Assembly: GCF_028622875.1 (NCBI RefSeq)
Contig: NZ_CP117709.1
Coordinates: 2,480,001 to 2,544,000, forward strand
Direction: 5' to 3'
Length of the DNA: 64,000 nucleotides
Source: Streptomyces sp. MMBL 11-1
GTDB lineage: Bacteria > Actinomycetota > Actinomycetes > Streptomycetales > Streptomycetaceae
Shown here piece by piece: positions 47,406 to 56,679 of this stretch. The stretch's first letter is position 1; each line of letters starts with the position of its first letter. Position numbers and translations under genes: made by a program. The notes under the pieces were generated by a model, which saw nothing but the letters and a program-made list of their open reading frames with translations, had not been told where the DNA came from and made no database searches.

Positions 47406-48329
47406 TCAGTGGCGGGGCAGCGCCTGGGCCACGGTGGTCTGGGAGGGGTCAATGGTGGTGCGCCCGTCCTCGATGTCCCACAGCGTGTTCTGCAGCAGCC
47501 GGGCCAGGGTCCAGCCGGCCGCGCGTCGGCGGTCCAGCCCGAGCGCTTCGGTCAGCAGGTCGAAGCGGCGCCGCACCGCCCGGGAAGCGTCCCCGGGGGT
47601 GCGGAACTTCTCCCAGCCGGTGTCCAGCGCCGGCCACAGGTCGAAACCCGGGTCGCCGACGAGGGGTTCGGGGTCGATGGCCAGCCACGGCTCGCGCTCG
47701 GCGGCGAGCACGTTGCCGTAGTGCAGGTCCCAGTGCAGCATCCGGTCGCCAGGGTCACCGGCCAGCTCGGTGACCACCGATGCCCAGTCGTGCAGCCGCC
47801 GCTGGTCCTGGGGGTCCGGCAGGGCGGCGACGGCCGCCGGCACGGACGCCAGCATGTCGCGCGCGATGGCACCGAGCCCGCGCAGACCCTCGGGTGCCAG
47901 GCCGGAGTGCAGCCGGGCCATGAGTCCGGCCAAGACGTTCATGGCGACGTCGTCGTCCTCGACGGAAGCCAGGGTGCGTGAGCCGTCCAGGCGTTCCAGC
48001 AGCATGGCGCTGCTCTCCGGGTCGTGGTCGAGCAGCCGCACGATGCCGTTGCCGTTCCACGCCCGCAGCCCGATCAGCGCGGCGGCCGTCTCCTCGCGGG
48101 GCATCTGGAGTTTCAGCGCGGCACGGGTGTCGTCCGCCCGGCGCACCGGCACCACCAGCGAGGCCTCGCCGGACCCGGTGCCGCCGTCGCGCTCCAGTTC
48201 CCATCGGTCGAGCAGCTCAGCCACCAGTGCGGGCAGCCGCGCAATCCAGGCCCGTTGCTCATCGCCCCCGTTCCTCAGGTGCGAGGCGACGAGCGTGTCG
48301 GGGATCTCCATGTCCTGCGGCGAACTCAT
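47406..48329 (-). CDS. APH(6)/hydroxyurea-kinase-like antibiotic phosphotransferase
   Basis: A 307-residue kinase-like protein of the aminoglycoside/hydroxyurea resistance kinase family. Catalytic loop HWDLHYGNVLAAE (Asp and Asn present) and metal motif IDPEPLVGDPGFDLWP are intact; the nucleotide Lys is probably in ALKLQMPREE. APH(6) members phosphorylate streptomycin. No streptomycin cluster is nearby, so it may give low-level resistance or act on a different hydroxylated compound. It begins at ATG 48329. Confidence 0.82.
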   Translation of the reverse strand: MSSPQDMEIPDTLVASHLRNGGDEQRAWIARLPALVAELLDRWELERDGGTGSGEASLVVPVRRADDTRAALKLQMPREETAAALIGLRAWNGNGIVRLLDHDPESSAMLLERLDGSRTLASVEDDDVAMNVLAGLMARLHSGLAPEGLRGLGAIARDMLASVPAAVAALPDPQDQRRLHDWASVVTELAGDPGDRMLHWDLHYGNVLAAEREPWLAIDPEPLVGDPGFDLWPALDTGWEKFRTPGDASRAVRRRFDLLTEALGLDRRRAAGWTLARLLQNTLWDIEDGRTTIDPSQTTVAQALPRH

Positions 48330-48777
48330 GGGGCGTGGTCCTTGGGAGGAGCGGGTTTTCCACCGCGACCGCAGGTGGTGACGCGGGTCGAGCGGCGGCT
48401 GGTGCGGGGACGCGGGTCTCACGGGCCGATGGGCCGTTCCGTCGCGGAGCATGACGTACGGGACGCCGGAGCGCATGCGGGCGGGGCGGAGGAGAGCTTG
48501 CGGGCGGCCTTGTCGGGGATCTTCCCACCGGCCGGAGTCGGTCCGTGGCCGGAAGGGGCGTTCTTGCCGACGCCCGCCCAGGGCTCCCGGCGGCGGCCGT
48601 GGTGAGGACCGCGACCGGGCGCACCGCCGACGGGAGTTCACCGGACCACGCCGCACTCGTCGCCCCCTGTCTCCGGCCCGACGGTCCCGCCCGGAATACA
48701 GAAACTGCCGGACTACAGAAACTGATCGGCGCCCCATGACGCGGCACGGGGCCGGGACGCGTCCGGGCCCCGCGATC
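48330..48777. other. Gap with a short direct repeat
   Basis: About 450 bases without a credible gene on either strand. The only notable feature is TACAGAAACTG repeated at 48697-48707 and 48714-48724. Nothing else is seen. Confidence 0.5.
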
Positions 48778-49221
48778 TCAGGAGACCGCCGCCTCGGCCT
48801 CCTGGCGGGCGTCGTAGTCGGCGCGGGCCTTCGCGATCTCCTGCTGGTGGCTCTCGGTCCAGTCGACCAGGGCCCTGATCGTCGTGTGCAGCGTCGCGCC
48901 CAGCTCCGTCAGCTCGTACTCCACGCGGGGCGGGACGACGGGGTAGACCGTGCGCCGCACCAGGCCGTCCCGTTCGAGCTGGCGCAGGGTCACCGTCAGC
49001 ATGCGCTGGCTGATGCCCTCGATCAGCCGGCGCAGCTCGGAGAAGCGCAGCGTGCGGCGTTCCAGGTGGGCGATGGCGAGGAGCGACCACTTGTCCGCGA
49101 CGCGGTCGAGGATCTGCCGCACCTCGCACCCCTCGCGGACGTCCCACTGGCTGATGTCGTAGTCCGGCCCGGCGCCGGTATCCGCGCAGTTACTCGGTGA
49201 CTTCGAAGTGCCTTCTTCCAT
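48778..49221 (-). CDS. HxlR-family regulator
   Basis: A 147-residue winged-helix protein of the HxlR class: CEVRQILDRVADKWSLLAIAHLERRTLRFSELRRLIEGISQRMLTVTLRQLERDGLVRRTVYPVVPPRVEYELTELG. A Cys (CEVRQ) at the conserved N-terminal position could act as a redox switch. It is divergent from an MFS efflux gene. The ATG at 49221 is preferred; the shared 176-base region contains GAGTGGTTAC and GTAACTC, possible operator halves. Confidence 0.88.
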   Translation of the reverse strand: MEEGTSKSPSNCADTGAGPDYDISQWDVREGCEVRQILDRVADKWSLLAIAHLERRTLRFSELRRLIEGISQRMLTVTLRQLERDGLVRRTVYPVVPPRVEYELTELGATLHTTIRALVDWTESHQQEIAKARADYDARQEAEAAVS

Positions 49222-49246
49222 ACCTCCCCACGGTGCCGCAAGCTTC

Positions 49247-49287
49247 GAGTGGTTACAAGAGGGAACCAAGCAGCACTTCAGTAACTC
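49247..49287. promoter_or_regulatory. Possible HxlR operator halves
   Basis: GAGTGGTTAC (49247-49256) and GTAACTC (49281-49287) form a split inverted repeat in the HxlR/MFS shared promoter region. Only modest symmetry. Confidence 0.3.
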
Positions 49288-49397
49288 GCCGCCGCCTCGC
49301 GCCGCTTGACGCCCGCGTACGCGAACCCCATGCCGTCCACACGCAGTTGCGGCAGCTCGCCATGCCCTTTCCCGACCGCACAACAAGGAGAAGTCCC

Positions 49398-50915
49398 GTG
49401 TCCTCATCACCATCCCTTTCCGGACCGACCGGTGACCGCATGACCGGCCGCTCGTGGGGCGTGCTGTTCGTCCTGTGCGGCGCGATCTTCCTGGAGGGCA
49501 TCGATGTGGCCATGCTCAACGTGGCCCTGCCCGCGATCCGTGACGATCTGGATCTGTCCACCGGCACGCTCCAGTGGGTGATGAGCGCGTACGTCCTGGG
49601 CTACGGCGGTTTCATGCTGCTGGGCGGACGGGCGGCCGACCTGTTCGGCCGTCGCCGGATGTTCCTCCTCTGGCTCGTGGTGTTCCTGCTCTTCTCCGGC
49701 CTGGGCGGGCTGGCCACCGAGGGCTGGATGCTGGTCGTCGCCCGCTTCGTGACGGGGATCTCCGCGGCCTTCATGACCCCGGCCGGCCTGTCGATCATCA
49801 CCACCGGCTTCCCGGAGGGACCGCAGCGCAACAAGGCCCTGCTGGTCTACTCGGGCACAGCCGCCGGAGGCTTCTCGATCGGCCTGGTCGTCGGGGGGCT
49901 GCTCTCCGCCGTCGACTGGCGCTGGGTGTTCTTCGCCCCGGTCGTCCTCTCGTTCGGCATCCTCCTCGCCGCGCTCGCGCTCGTCCCCGCCTCACCCCGG
50001 CCGGACCGCACCGGGCAGGGCGTCGACCTGGCCGGAGCGGTCGCCGTCACCGCCGGGATCCTGCTGCTCGTCTTCGGCGTCGAGCGGGCCTCGCACGTCC
50101 CGCTCGCCTGGACCGTCGGCACGATCGGCGCGGCCCTGCTCCTCTTCCTCGCGTTCGTCCTGATCGAGCGCGCCTCGTCCTCACCTCTGGTGCGCCTGGG
50201 CCTCTTCCGCAGCGGGGCGCTGGTCCGCGCCAACGTGTCGGGGCTGCTGTTCGCCGCCGGGTTCTTCGGCTTCCAGTTCATCGCCGTGCTCTACCTCCAG
50301 GAGCTGCGCGGCTGGTCGTCCCTGCGGACCAGCTTCGCGCTGATCGTGATCGGTGTGGACGCGGTCCTCTCGCCGCTCCTCACCCCGAGGCTGGTGGCCC
50401 GGTTCGGCAACGCCCGGGTGATCTTCGGCGGACTGCTGGTCGCGTCGCTGGCGTACGCCCTGTTCCTGCCGATCGCCGCGGACTGGACGTACGCGGCGAT
50501 GTTCCCGGGCCTGCTCCTCCTGGGCCTGGCCTTCTCCCTGGTCTACGGGCCCCTCACCATCGTGGCCACCGACGGCATCGCCGAGGAGGAGCAGGGGGTG
50601 GCGGGCGGGCTGCTCTACACGTCCTTCCAGTTCGGGGCCGCGCTGGGACTGTCGGCGGTGGCCGGCGTCAACGTCGCGGCCACGGACGGTACGTCGCCCG
50701 CCGCGCTCCTCGACGGGTACCGGGCGGCCCTGGTCGTCCCGCTGGCCGCCGCCCTGACCGCCGCCGCCGTCAGCGCGTTCGGCCTCCGCGCCCGGCGTGC
50801 GGCGGCGACGGGCGGGCCCTCCTCCGGCGACGGCGGCCGGGGCGGCAGCAGCGCCTCGCCGGGCGGGAACAACGTTGCGGGCGACGTCGAGCGGCCCGCA
50901 CCGATCGGCGCCTGA
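49398..50915 (+). CDS. MFS drug-efflux transporter (DHA2/EmrB-QacA-like)
   Basis: A 505-residue transporter with about 14 hydrophobic segments. Motif FLEGIDVAMLNVALPAIRDDLDLSTGTLQWVMSAYVLGYGGFMLLGGRAADLFGRRRMF at the N-terminus is the classic motif D1/A of DHA2 drug:proton antiporters. It starts at GTG 49398 with AAGGAG upstream. The C-terminal tail is Gly/Ser-rich. Efflux substrates are unknown; the divergent HxlR gene is the probable regulator. Confidence 0.9.
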   Translation: MSSSPSLSGPTGDRMTGRSWGVLFVLCGAIFLEGIDVAMLNVALPAIRDDLDLSTGTLQWVMSAYVLGYGGFMLLGGRAADLFGRRRMFLLWLVVFLLFSGLGGLATEGWMLVVARFVTGISAAFMTPAGLSIITTGFPEGPQRNKALLVYSGTAAGGFSIGLVVGGLLSAVDWRWVFFAPVVLSFGILLAALALVPASPRPDRTGQGVDLAGAVAVTAGILLLVFGVERASHVPLAWTVGTIGAALLLFLAFVLIERASSSPLVRLGLFRSGALVRANVSGLLFAAGFFGFQFIAVLYLQELRGWSSLRTSFALIVIGVDAVLSPLLTPRLVARFGNARVIFGGLLVASLAYALFLPIAADWTYAAMFPGLLLLGLAFSLVYGPLTIVATDGIAEEEQGVAGGLLYTSFQFGAALGLSAVAGVNVAATDGTSPAALLDGYRAALVVPLAAALTAAAVSAFGLRARRAAATGGPSSGDGGRGGSSASPGGNNVAGDVERPAPIGA

Positions 50916-51039
50916 ACGCGCTTGCAAGGCGGTGGGGGGGCGTACGGGTGGGCCCGGCCGCCCCCAACCCCAACGGCCGTACGCCGCCCCCTCCGTATTG
51001 CGGTCGACACCTCCCGCGCGCCTCCGGCAGAGTCCCCTC

Positions 51040-51690
51040 ATGGATCTCACGGACCACCCGCACTGGCCCCTCTACCGGCTCCGCCTCCGCACGCCTCGCC
51101 TCGAACTGCGGCTGCCCGGCCTCGGACTCCTGGACGAGCTGGCCTCGGTGGCGGCCCACGGGGTGCACGACCCGGACCGCATGCCGTTCAACGTGCCGTG
51201 GACCGACGGGACCCCCGCCGAGGTGGGGCGGGCGGTGTTCCAGCACGTGCTGGGGACCGTGGCCGGCTGGTCCGCGCAGGACTGGACGCTCAGCCTGGCC
51301 GTCCTCCACGAAGGGAAGGTCGTCGGGCGGCAGGACCTGATGGGGCAGCGGTTCGGGGTGCGGCGGGAGACGGAGACCGGGTCGTGGCTCGGGCTCCCGT
51401 ACCAGGGGCAGGGCTTCGGTACGGAGATGCGCGCCGCCGCCCTCCACCTCGCGTTCGCCGGGCTCGGCGCGCGGTACGCGGTCTCCGCCGCCATGACCGA
51501 CAACCCCCGTTCGCTCAGAGTCTCGCGACGCCTCGGATACACGGACGACGGCCTGAAGACCGACGACGTACGGGGGGTTCCCGTCACCCTGCGGCGACTT
51601 CGCCTGGACCGGGCCCGGTGGGAGGCACACCGGAGCGTCGAGGTGACCGTGGAGGGACTCGACGCCTGCCGGGCGGAGTTCGGGGTCTGA
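51040..51690 (+). CDS. GNAT-family acetyltransferase (RimJ/RimL-like)
   Basis: A 216-residue acetyltransferase of the RimJ/RimL group: TPRLELRLPGLGLLDELASVA at the start, TGSWLGLPYQGQGFGTEMRAAALHLAF as the acetyl-CoA motif (Q-G-x-G-x-G), and MTDNPRSLRVSRRLGYTDDG near the end. Such enzymes acetylate protein N-termini or small amines. It stands alone 125 bases after the MFS gene. Confidence 0.88.
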   Translation: MDLTDHPHWPLYRLRLRTPRLELRLPGLGLLDELASVAAHGVHDPDRMPFNVPWTDGTPAEVGRAVFQHVLGTVAGWSAQDWTLSLAVLHEGKVVGRQDLMGQRFGVRRETETGSWLGLPYQGQGFGTEMRAAALHLAFAGLGARYAVSAAMTDNPRSLRVSRRLGYTDDGLKTDDVRGVPVTLRRLRLDRARWEAHRSVEVTVEGLDACRAEFGV

Positions 51691-51747
51691 GGTGGAGGTC
51701 CCGCGCACCGATGACCGGGCACGGGAGGCGGAAGCGGAGGCGGACGC

Positions 51748-51833
51748 GGGCACGGGCACGGGCACGGAGGGCGGACGCGGAAACGGACACAGACACAGAC
51801 ACAGACACGCCACGGCACGGCACGGCACGGCAC
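51748..51833. repeat. Three short tandem arrays
   Basis: Consecutive runs of CACGGG (three), ACAGAC (about three) and CACGG (about five). Together they form an 86-base microsatellite patch in a gene-free gap of 421 bases (51691-52111). No gene is seen in the rest of the gap. Confidence 0.8.
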
Positions 51834-52111
51834 CACGATGACCGTGGGTGACGGCCTCCACCGGGGGCAGCCCGTCCGAGATTCACCCGTTCCGGTGGCC
51901 GCCCCCCGCAAACGCCCTCCGACGACGACAGATCACCCATGATCGGCCCGGTGATCACCCGCCGCACACGCCCCGCCTCCGGGCACCGGGCGGCTCGGAC
52001 CGTCGGGGTCGGCGTGGCTGCGACGGTGACACGCGGTGATATGCGTAACTCTGAGTCATGGAACGCGAGAAGTGCGAGCCATGCGAAGTGTTTTCCACTG
52101 GAGGCGAAAGA

Positions 52112-53098
52112 GTGTCACGTCAGCGTCTGAGGCTGGGAGTACTGGCCCTTGCGGCCCTGGTTCTGTCAGGTCCCGCGGTTGCCCCGACCGCGGCGGTAAC
52201 CTCCTGGCAGGCCACCACGGGCATCCACGGGCAGGCCGTCCTGGCGGGCCCGTCGGCCGACGAGGATCCGGGCTTCCTCAAAAGGCGTCAGAGGGCCCAG
52301 GCCGAGGGGCTCATCGACGCCGACGGCAGAGTCCCGGGAAGTCAGAGCGAGGGGAGCCGCGCCTGGCCCCACGATGACACGGGATACCGCATCCAGCCCC
52401 GGGACCTGGAGTTCCTCGGGCTGACGCGGCAGCAGGTCACGTGGTGGCGCCACTACCAGGCACCGCTGGGCACGACTCCCCACCAGTTCAAGCGCATGTC
52501 GGCCTCCCTGTTCAGGGTGCTGTGCTCCGCCTGCGAGCGCCCCCAGGACTACGACGTACGGCTCCAGGGATCATGGGCGTTCTTCTTCTCGGGCCGCCAC
52601 AAGAACTTCCCGACCGAACGGGACCTGGCAGGACAGCCGGTGGCGCCGGCGAGGTTCCAGGAGTGGATGGGCTCCACACCCCCCGCCGAGCGCCCGGCGC
52701 GCCGCCCGTTCGACGCGTTGCACAAACTGGGGATGCTCGACGAGAACGGGAAGCCGTACGGGCCCAGCGACGGGGACTTCCAGATCTCGTCCGACGTCAT
52801 GGTGGCCAAGGCCCGGGCGAAGTGGGATGAGCTGAAGAGCGCGGGGAAGCTCAGCGATGAGGACATCCGCAAGGGATTCATCCACGAGAAATTCAGCTTC
52901 GTCAACCGGACGGCGGTCCAGGAGGCCTTCCCGGACCTCGAAAAGTGGTCGACCGTATGGGAGGAGCGGCTGGGCCGGGGCATCGCCCCGTCACTGTTCC
53001 CCAGCTCCGGGCCCCCCGACACGTCCCAGAAGGGGAACGGGATCTCCACCCACTTCCGCAACTCCGACTGGGTGGTGACCAACCCGCCGAAGCACTGA
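52112..53098 (+). CDS. Secreted protein with nucleotidyltransferase-like motifs
   Basis: A 328-residue protein with a Sec-type N-terminus (MSRQRLRLGVLALAALVLSGPAVAPTAAV). The mature part contains DVRLQGSWAFFFSGRHKNFP (Gly-Ser at 153-154), then GPSDGDFQISSD (Asp220, Asp222), and HFRNSDWVVTN (Asp319). The order Gly-Ser ... Asp-x-Asp ... Asp is that of the nucleotidyltransferase fold, here with a 65-residue insert. Two cysteines (CSAC at 138-141) could bind metal. GGAGGCG precedes GTG 52112. A secreted protein of this kind is odd, and the activity is inferred from motifs alone. Confidence 0.65.
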   Translation: MSRQRLRLGVLALAALVLSGPAVAPTAAVTSWQATTGIHGQAVLAGPSADEDPGFLKRRQRAQAEGLIDADGRVPGSQSEGSRAWPHDDTGYRIQPRDLEFLGLTRQQVTWWRHYQAPLGTTPHQFKRMSASLFRVLCSACERPQDYDVRLQGSWAFFFSGRHKNFPTERDLAGQPVAPARFQEWMGSTPPAERPARRPFDALHKLGMLDENGKPYGPSDGDFQISSDVMVAKARAKWDELKSAGKLSDEDIRKGFIHEKFSFVNRTAVQEAFPDLEKWSTVWEERLGRGIAPSLFPSSGPPDTSQKGNGISTHFRNSDWVVTNPPKH

Positions 53099-53164
53099 CC
53101 CGGTTCCGTCCCGGTCGGCCGGGTCACAGCCGACACCCTTGACCTGAACGCCGTACGCGCTCCT

Positions 53165-53205
53165 CGGCCGCCGCCGCTCCCGCTCCGACGGGACGGCGGC
53201 GGCCG
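53165..53205 (+). terminator. Strong hairpin after the secreted protein gene
   Basis: CGGCCGCCGCCG + TCCCG pairs with CGGGA + CGGCGGCGGCCG (17 pairs, one bulged C, 6-base loop), about 65 bases after the stop. Confidence 0.65.
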
Positions 53206-53303
53206 TTCGCGTGGGGCCGACCTCGGACGCCGGCCTCGGGGGCAGGGGCGGGAATCAGACAACAGGTGCATCAGAAGGGGCAAGGGGAGCAGTCGAGCGC
53301 AAG

Positions 53304-53324
53304 GTTAGGTTAGGCTAACCTAAC
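53304..53324. promoter_or_regulatory. Iron box (DmdR/IdeR operator) upstream of desA
   Basis: TTAGGTTAGGCTAACCTAA is a perfect 19-base palindrome, extended by one more base pair on each side. It matches the streptomycete desA iron box almost exactly (TTAGGTTAGGCTCACCTAA in published promoters, from memory). It lies about 80 bases before desA, so the operon should be repressed by iron-bound DmdR/IdeR. Confidence 0.95.
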
Positions 53325-53400
53325 TTCGACATCGCGTCCTCGTCCCCCCTTCCTGCCCGGAGGGCCGCGATGAAGTTCCCCTTACCCGGGAGGACCCTTC

Positions 53401-54849
53401 ATGCGTTCGCACCTGCTCAACAACACGACCGCGGAGCACTATCGAAACACCGTATCCGCGGGAGTGGAACGGGTCGCGGCCACGCTCGCCGCCACCGAGC
53501 GCCCCTTCAGTGGGATCGGCGTCGACGAGCTCGCCCCCGCCGTCGACGCGATCGACCTCGACCGGCCGCTGGGCGACGCCGCCGCGGCCCTCGACGAGCT
53601 GGGCGAGGTCTACCTCCGTGACGCCGTCTACTTCCACCACCCCCGCTATCTGGCGCACCTCAACTGCCCGGTCGTCATACCCGCCGTGCTCGGCGAGGCC
53701 GTGCTCTCCGCGGTCAACTCCTCCCTGGACACCTGGGACCAGAGCGCGGGCGGCACCCTCATCGAGCGCCGGCTGATCGACTGGACCGCCGAGCGGATCG
53801 GGCTCGGCCCGGCAGCCGACGGGATCTTCACCAGCGGTGGTACGCAGTCCAATCTCCAGGCCCTGCTGCTGGCACGGGAGGAGACGAAGGTCCGGCCGGA
53901 GCACTTCACGCGGCTGCGGATCCTCACCTCCGAGTGCAGCCACTTCAGCGTGCAGAAGTCCGCCAAGCTGCTCGGCCTCGGCCCGGACGCCGTCGTTTCC
54001 GTTCCGGTCGACCGCGACAAGCGCATGCGGGCGGTCGCCCTGGCCCGCGCCCTGGAGCGTTGTCTCGCCGAGGACACCGTCCCGATGGCCGTCGTCGCCA
54101 CCGCCGGCACCACGGACTTCGGGTCCATCGACCCGCTGCCCGAGATCGCCGCGCTGTGCGATCAGTTCGGCGTCTGGATGCACGTGGACGCCGCGTACGG
54201 CTGCGGTCTGCTCGCCTCCCGCGAGCGGGGCGGGCTGCTCGACGGCATCGCGGGCGCCGACTCGGTCACCGTGGACTACCACAAGTCCTTCTTCCAGCCC
54301 GTCAGTTCCTCCGCGCTGCTGGTCCGCGACCGGGCGGCCCTGCGGCACGCGACGTACCACGCGGAGTATCTGAACCCGCGCCGGACGGTCGAGGAGCGGA
54401 TACCCAACCAGGTCGACAAGTCCCTCCAGACGACCCGCCGCTTCGACGCGCTCAAGCTGTGGATGACGCTGCGCGTCATGGGCGCGGACGGCGTCGGTGA
54501 GCTGTTCGACGAGGTCTGCGACCTTGCCGCCGAGGGCTGGCGGCTGCTCGCCACCGACCCGCGTTTCGACGTGGTCGTCGAGCCGCAGCTCTCCACGCTC
54601 GTCTTCCGCTACGTCCCGCCCGGTGCCGCCTCCCCCGACGAGATCGACCGGGCCAACCTCCATGCCCGCAAGGCACTGTTCGCCTCCGGGGAGGCCATCG
54701 TCGCGGGCACCAAGGTAGGCGAGCGCCAGTACCTGAAGTTCACCCTGCTGAACCCCGAGACGACCGTGCGGGACATCGCCGCGGTCCTCGATCTGATCTC
54801 CGGCCACGCCGAGAAGTACCTGGGAGACTCCCTTGACCGCGCTTCCTGA
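53401..54849 (+). CDS. desA: Desferrioxamine lysine decarboxylase
   Basis: A 482-residue PLP-dependent decarboxylase of the group II (DDC-like) family that turns lysine into cadaverine, the first step of desferrioxamine synthesis. PLP Lys is Lys295 in [13 protein letters not shown]; upstream motifs [17 protein letters not shown] and [17 protein letters not shown] bind the cofactor. It is the first gene behind the iron box and overlaps desB by 17 bases. Length and motifs match DesA. Confidence 0.95.
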   Translation: MRSHLLNNTTAEHYRNTVSAGVERVAATLAATERPFSGIGVDELAPAVDAIDLDRPLGDAAAALDELGEVYLRDAVYFHHPRYLAHLNCPVVIPAVLGEAVLSAVNSSLDTWDQSAGGTLIERRLIDWTAERIGLGPAADGIFTSGGTQSNLQALLLAREETKVRPEHFTRLRILTSECSHFSVQKSAKLLGLGPDAVVSVPVDRDKRMRAVALARALERCLAEDTVPMAVVATAGTTDFGSIDPLPEIAALCDQFGVWMHVDAAYGCGLLASRERGGLLDGIAGADSVTVDYHKSFFQPVSSSALLVRDRAALRHATYHAEYLNPRRTVEERIPNQVDKSLQTTRRFDALKLWMTLRVMGADGVGELFDEVCDLAAEGWRLLATDPRFDVVVEPQLSTLVFRYVPPGAASPDEIDRANLHARKALFASGEAIVAGTKVGERQYLKFTLLNPETTVRDIAAVLDLISGHAEKYLGDSLDRAS

Positions 54850-56110
54850 ACCCCACGACTTCATCGGGATCGGGCTCGGCCCGTTCAACCTCGGCCTGGC
54901 CTGCCTGACCGAGCCGGTCGACGAGCTGAACGGCGTCTTCCTGGAGTCCAAGCCGGACTTCGAGTGGCACGCCGGAATGTTCCTCGAAGGCGCCCATCTC
55001 CAGACGCCGTTCATGTCGGACCTGGTCACCATGGCCGACCCGACCTCGCCTTACTCGTTCCTGAACTACCTCAAGGAGCGCGGCCGGCTCTACTCCTTCT
55101 ACATCCGGGAGAACTTCTACCCGCTGCGGACCGAGTACAACGACTACTGCCGCTGGGCCGCCGCGAAACTGAGCAGCATCCGGTTCGACGAGACCGTCGA
55201 GACAGTGACGTACGACGAGGGCTCCGAGCTCTACACCGTGCGCACCGCCTCCGGTCGGCTGTTCCGGTCCCGGCATCTGGTCCTCGGCACCGGCACGCCG
55301 CCGCACATCCCGGACGCCTGCCGAGGGCTCGGCGGGGACTTCCTGCACAACTCCCGTTACCTGGAGGCGAAGAGCGAGCTCCAGAGGAAGCGGTCGATCA
55401 CTCTGATCGGCAGCGGGCAGAGCGCGGCGGAGATCTACCACGACCTGCTCTCCGACATCGACACCTACGGCTACCGGCTCAACTGGGTCACCCGCTCCCC
55501 GCGGTTCTTCCCGCTGGAGTACACCAAGCTCACGCTGGAGATGACCTCCCCGGAGTACATCGACTACTTCCACGCGCTGCCCGAGGAGACCCGCTACCGC
55601 CTGGAGACCGGTCAGAAGGGGCTGTTCAAGGGCATCGACGGGGAGCTGATCGACGCGATCTTCGACCTGCTCTACCAGAAGAGCGTCGCCGGGCCCGTGC
55701 CGACCAGGCTGCTGACCAACTCCGCCCTGGTCAGCGCCCGTTACGACGCGGACGGCGGCGCGTACAGCCTGGGGCTGCGCCAGGAGGAGCAGGGCAAGGA
55801 CTACGAGCTCACCGCCGAGGGCCTGATCCTCGCCACCGGCTACCGTTACGAGCCGCCCGCCTTTCTCGCGCCCGTCGCCGGGCGGCTGCGCCTCGACAGC
55901 CGGGGCCGCTTCGACGTGGCTCGCAACTACAGCATCGACACCACCGGGCGCGGGGTCTTCCTCCAGAACTCCTCGGTGCACACCCACTCGATCACCTCGC
56001 CCGACCTCGGCATGGGCGCCTACCGCAACGCCTACATCATCGGCGAGCTGCTCGGCCGTGAGGTCTACCCGGTCGAGAAGTCCATCGCCTTCCAGGAGTT
56101 CGCCGTATGA
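54833..56110 (+). CDS. desB: Cadaverine N-monooxygenase
   Basis: A 425-residue flavin-dependent N-hydroxylating monooxygenase. FAD motif [17 protein letters not shown] (residues 9-25), NADPH motif [19 protein letters not shown], and the C-terminal [12 protein letters not shown] are those of lysine/ornithine N-monooxygenases. It hydroxylates cadaverine. It starts at TTG 54833, inside the desA 3' end, with GGGAG upstream. The start codon is uncommon but fits the operon. Confidence 0.95.
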   Translation: MTALPEPHDFIGIGLGPFNLGLACLTEPVDELNGVFLESKPDFEWHAGMFLEGAHLQTPFMSDLVTMADPTSPYSFLNYLKERGRLYSFYIRENFYPLRTEYNDYCRWAAAKLSSIRFDETVETVTYDEGSELYTVRTASGRLFRSRHLVLGTGTPPHIPDACRGLGGDFLHNSRYLEAKSELQRKRSITLIGSGQSAAEIYHDLLSDIDTYGYRLNWVTRSPRFFPLEYTKLTLEMTSPEYIDYFHALPEETRYRLETGQKGLFKGIDGELIDAIFDLLYQKSVAGPVPTRLLTNSALVSARYDADGGAYSLGLRQEEQGKDYELTAEGLILATGYRYEPPAFLAPVAGRLRLDSRGRFDVARNYSIDTTGRGVFLQNSSVHTHSITSPDLGMGAYRNAYIIGELLGREVYPVEKSIAFQEFAV

Positions 56111-56679
56111 GCCGCCCCGAGAACCGCCGCGCCCCCGGCACACCCGGCGCGTTCACGGTCCGCCCGCTGGACCCCGCCGCCGACGCCGGGCTGGTGCACG
56201 GCTGGGTGACCCACCCCAAGGCCGCGTTCTGGCTGATGGGCGACGCCGGACGCGCTGACGTGGAACAGGAGTACCGGTCCATCGCCGCCCACCCGCACCA
56301 CGACGCGTTCATCGGGCTGCACGACGGCGCGCCCGCCTTCCTGATCGAGCGCTACGACCCCGCCGAGGTCGAGCTGAAGGGGCTGTACGAGGCGGAGCCC
56401 GGCGACGTCGGGATGCACTTCCTGGTCGCCCCCACCGACACCCCGGTGCACGGCTTCACCCGGGCCGTGATCACCGCCGTGATGGATTTCCTGTTCGCCG
56501 ACCCGTCGGTGCGCCGGGTCGTCGTCGAGCCCGACGTGACCAACAGGGCCGTGCAGGCCCTCAACAAGGCCGTCGGCTTCGAGGTGCTCCGGGAGATCAC
56601 CAAGCCGGAGAAGACAGCTCTGCTCAGCGCCTGCACCCGCGAGCAGTTCGAAGCAGCAACCGGAGGAAACGACCGATGA
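56107..56679 (+). CDS. desC: Hydroxycadaverine acyltransferase
   Basis: A 190-residue GNAT-type acyltransferase (IucB/RhbD-like). It has the H-x-x-D-type block [34 protein letters not shown] and the family end [25 protein letters not shown]. It transfers a succinyl or acetyl group from CoA to N-hydroxycadaverine. Starts overlap desB (ATGA) and desD (ATGA), so all four des genes are coupled. Confidence 0.94.
   Translation: MSRPENRRAPGTPGAFTVRPLDPAADAGLVHGWVTHPKAAFWLMGDAGRADVEQEYRSIAAHPHHDAFIGLHDGAPAFLIERYDPAEVELKGLYEAEPGDVGMHFLVAPTDTPVHGFTRAVITAVMDFLFADPSVRRVVVEPDVTNRAVQALNKAVGFEVLREITKPEKTALLSACTREQFEAATGGNDR

Noticed and set aside
48259..48747. A 162-codon minus-strand frame upstream of the kinase gene
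   Set aside because: Its composition is Arg/Pro/Ala-rich, it has no ribosome site, and it overlaps the kinase start in another frame.
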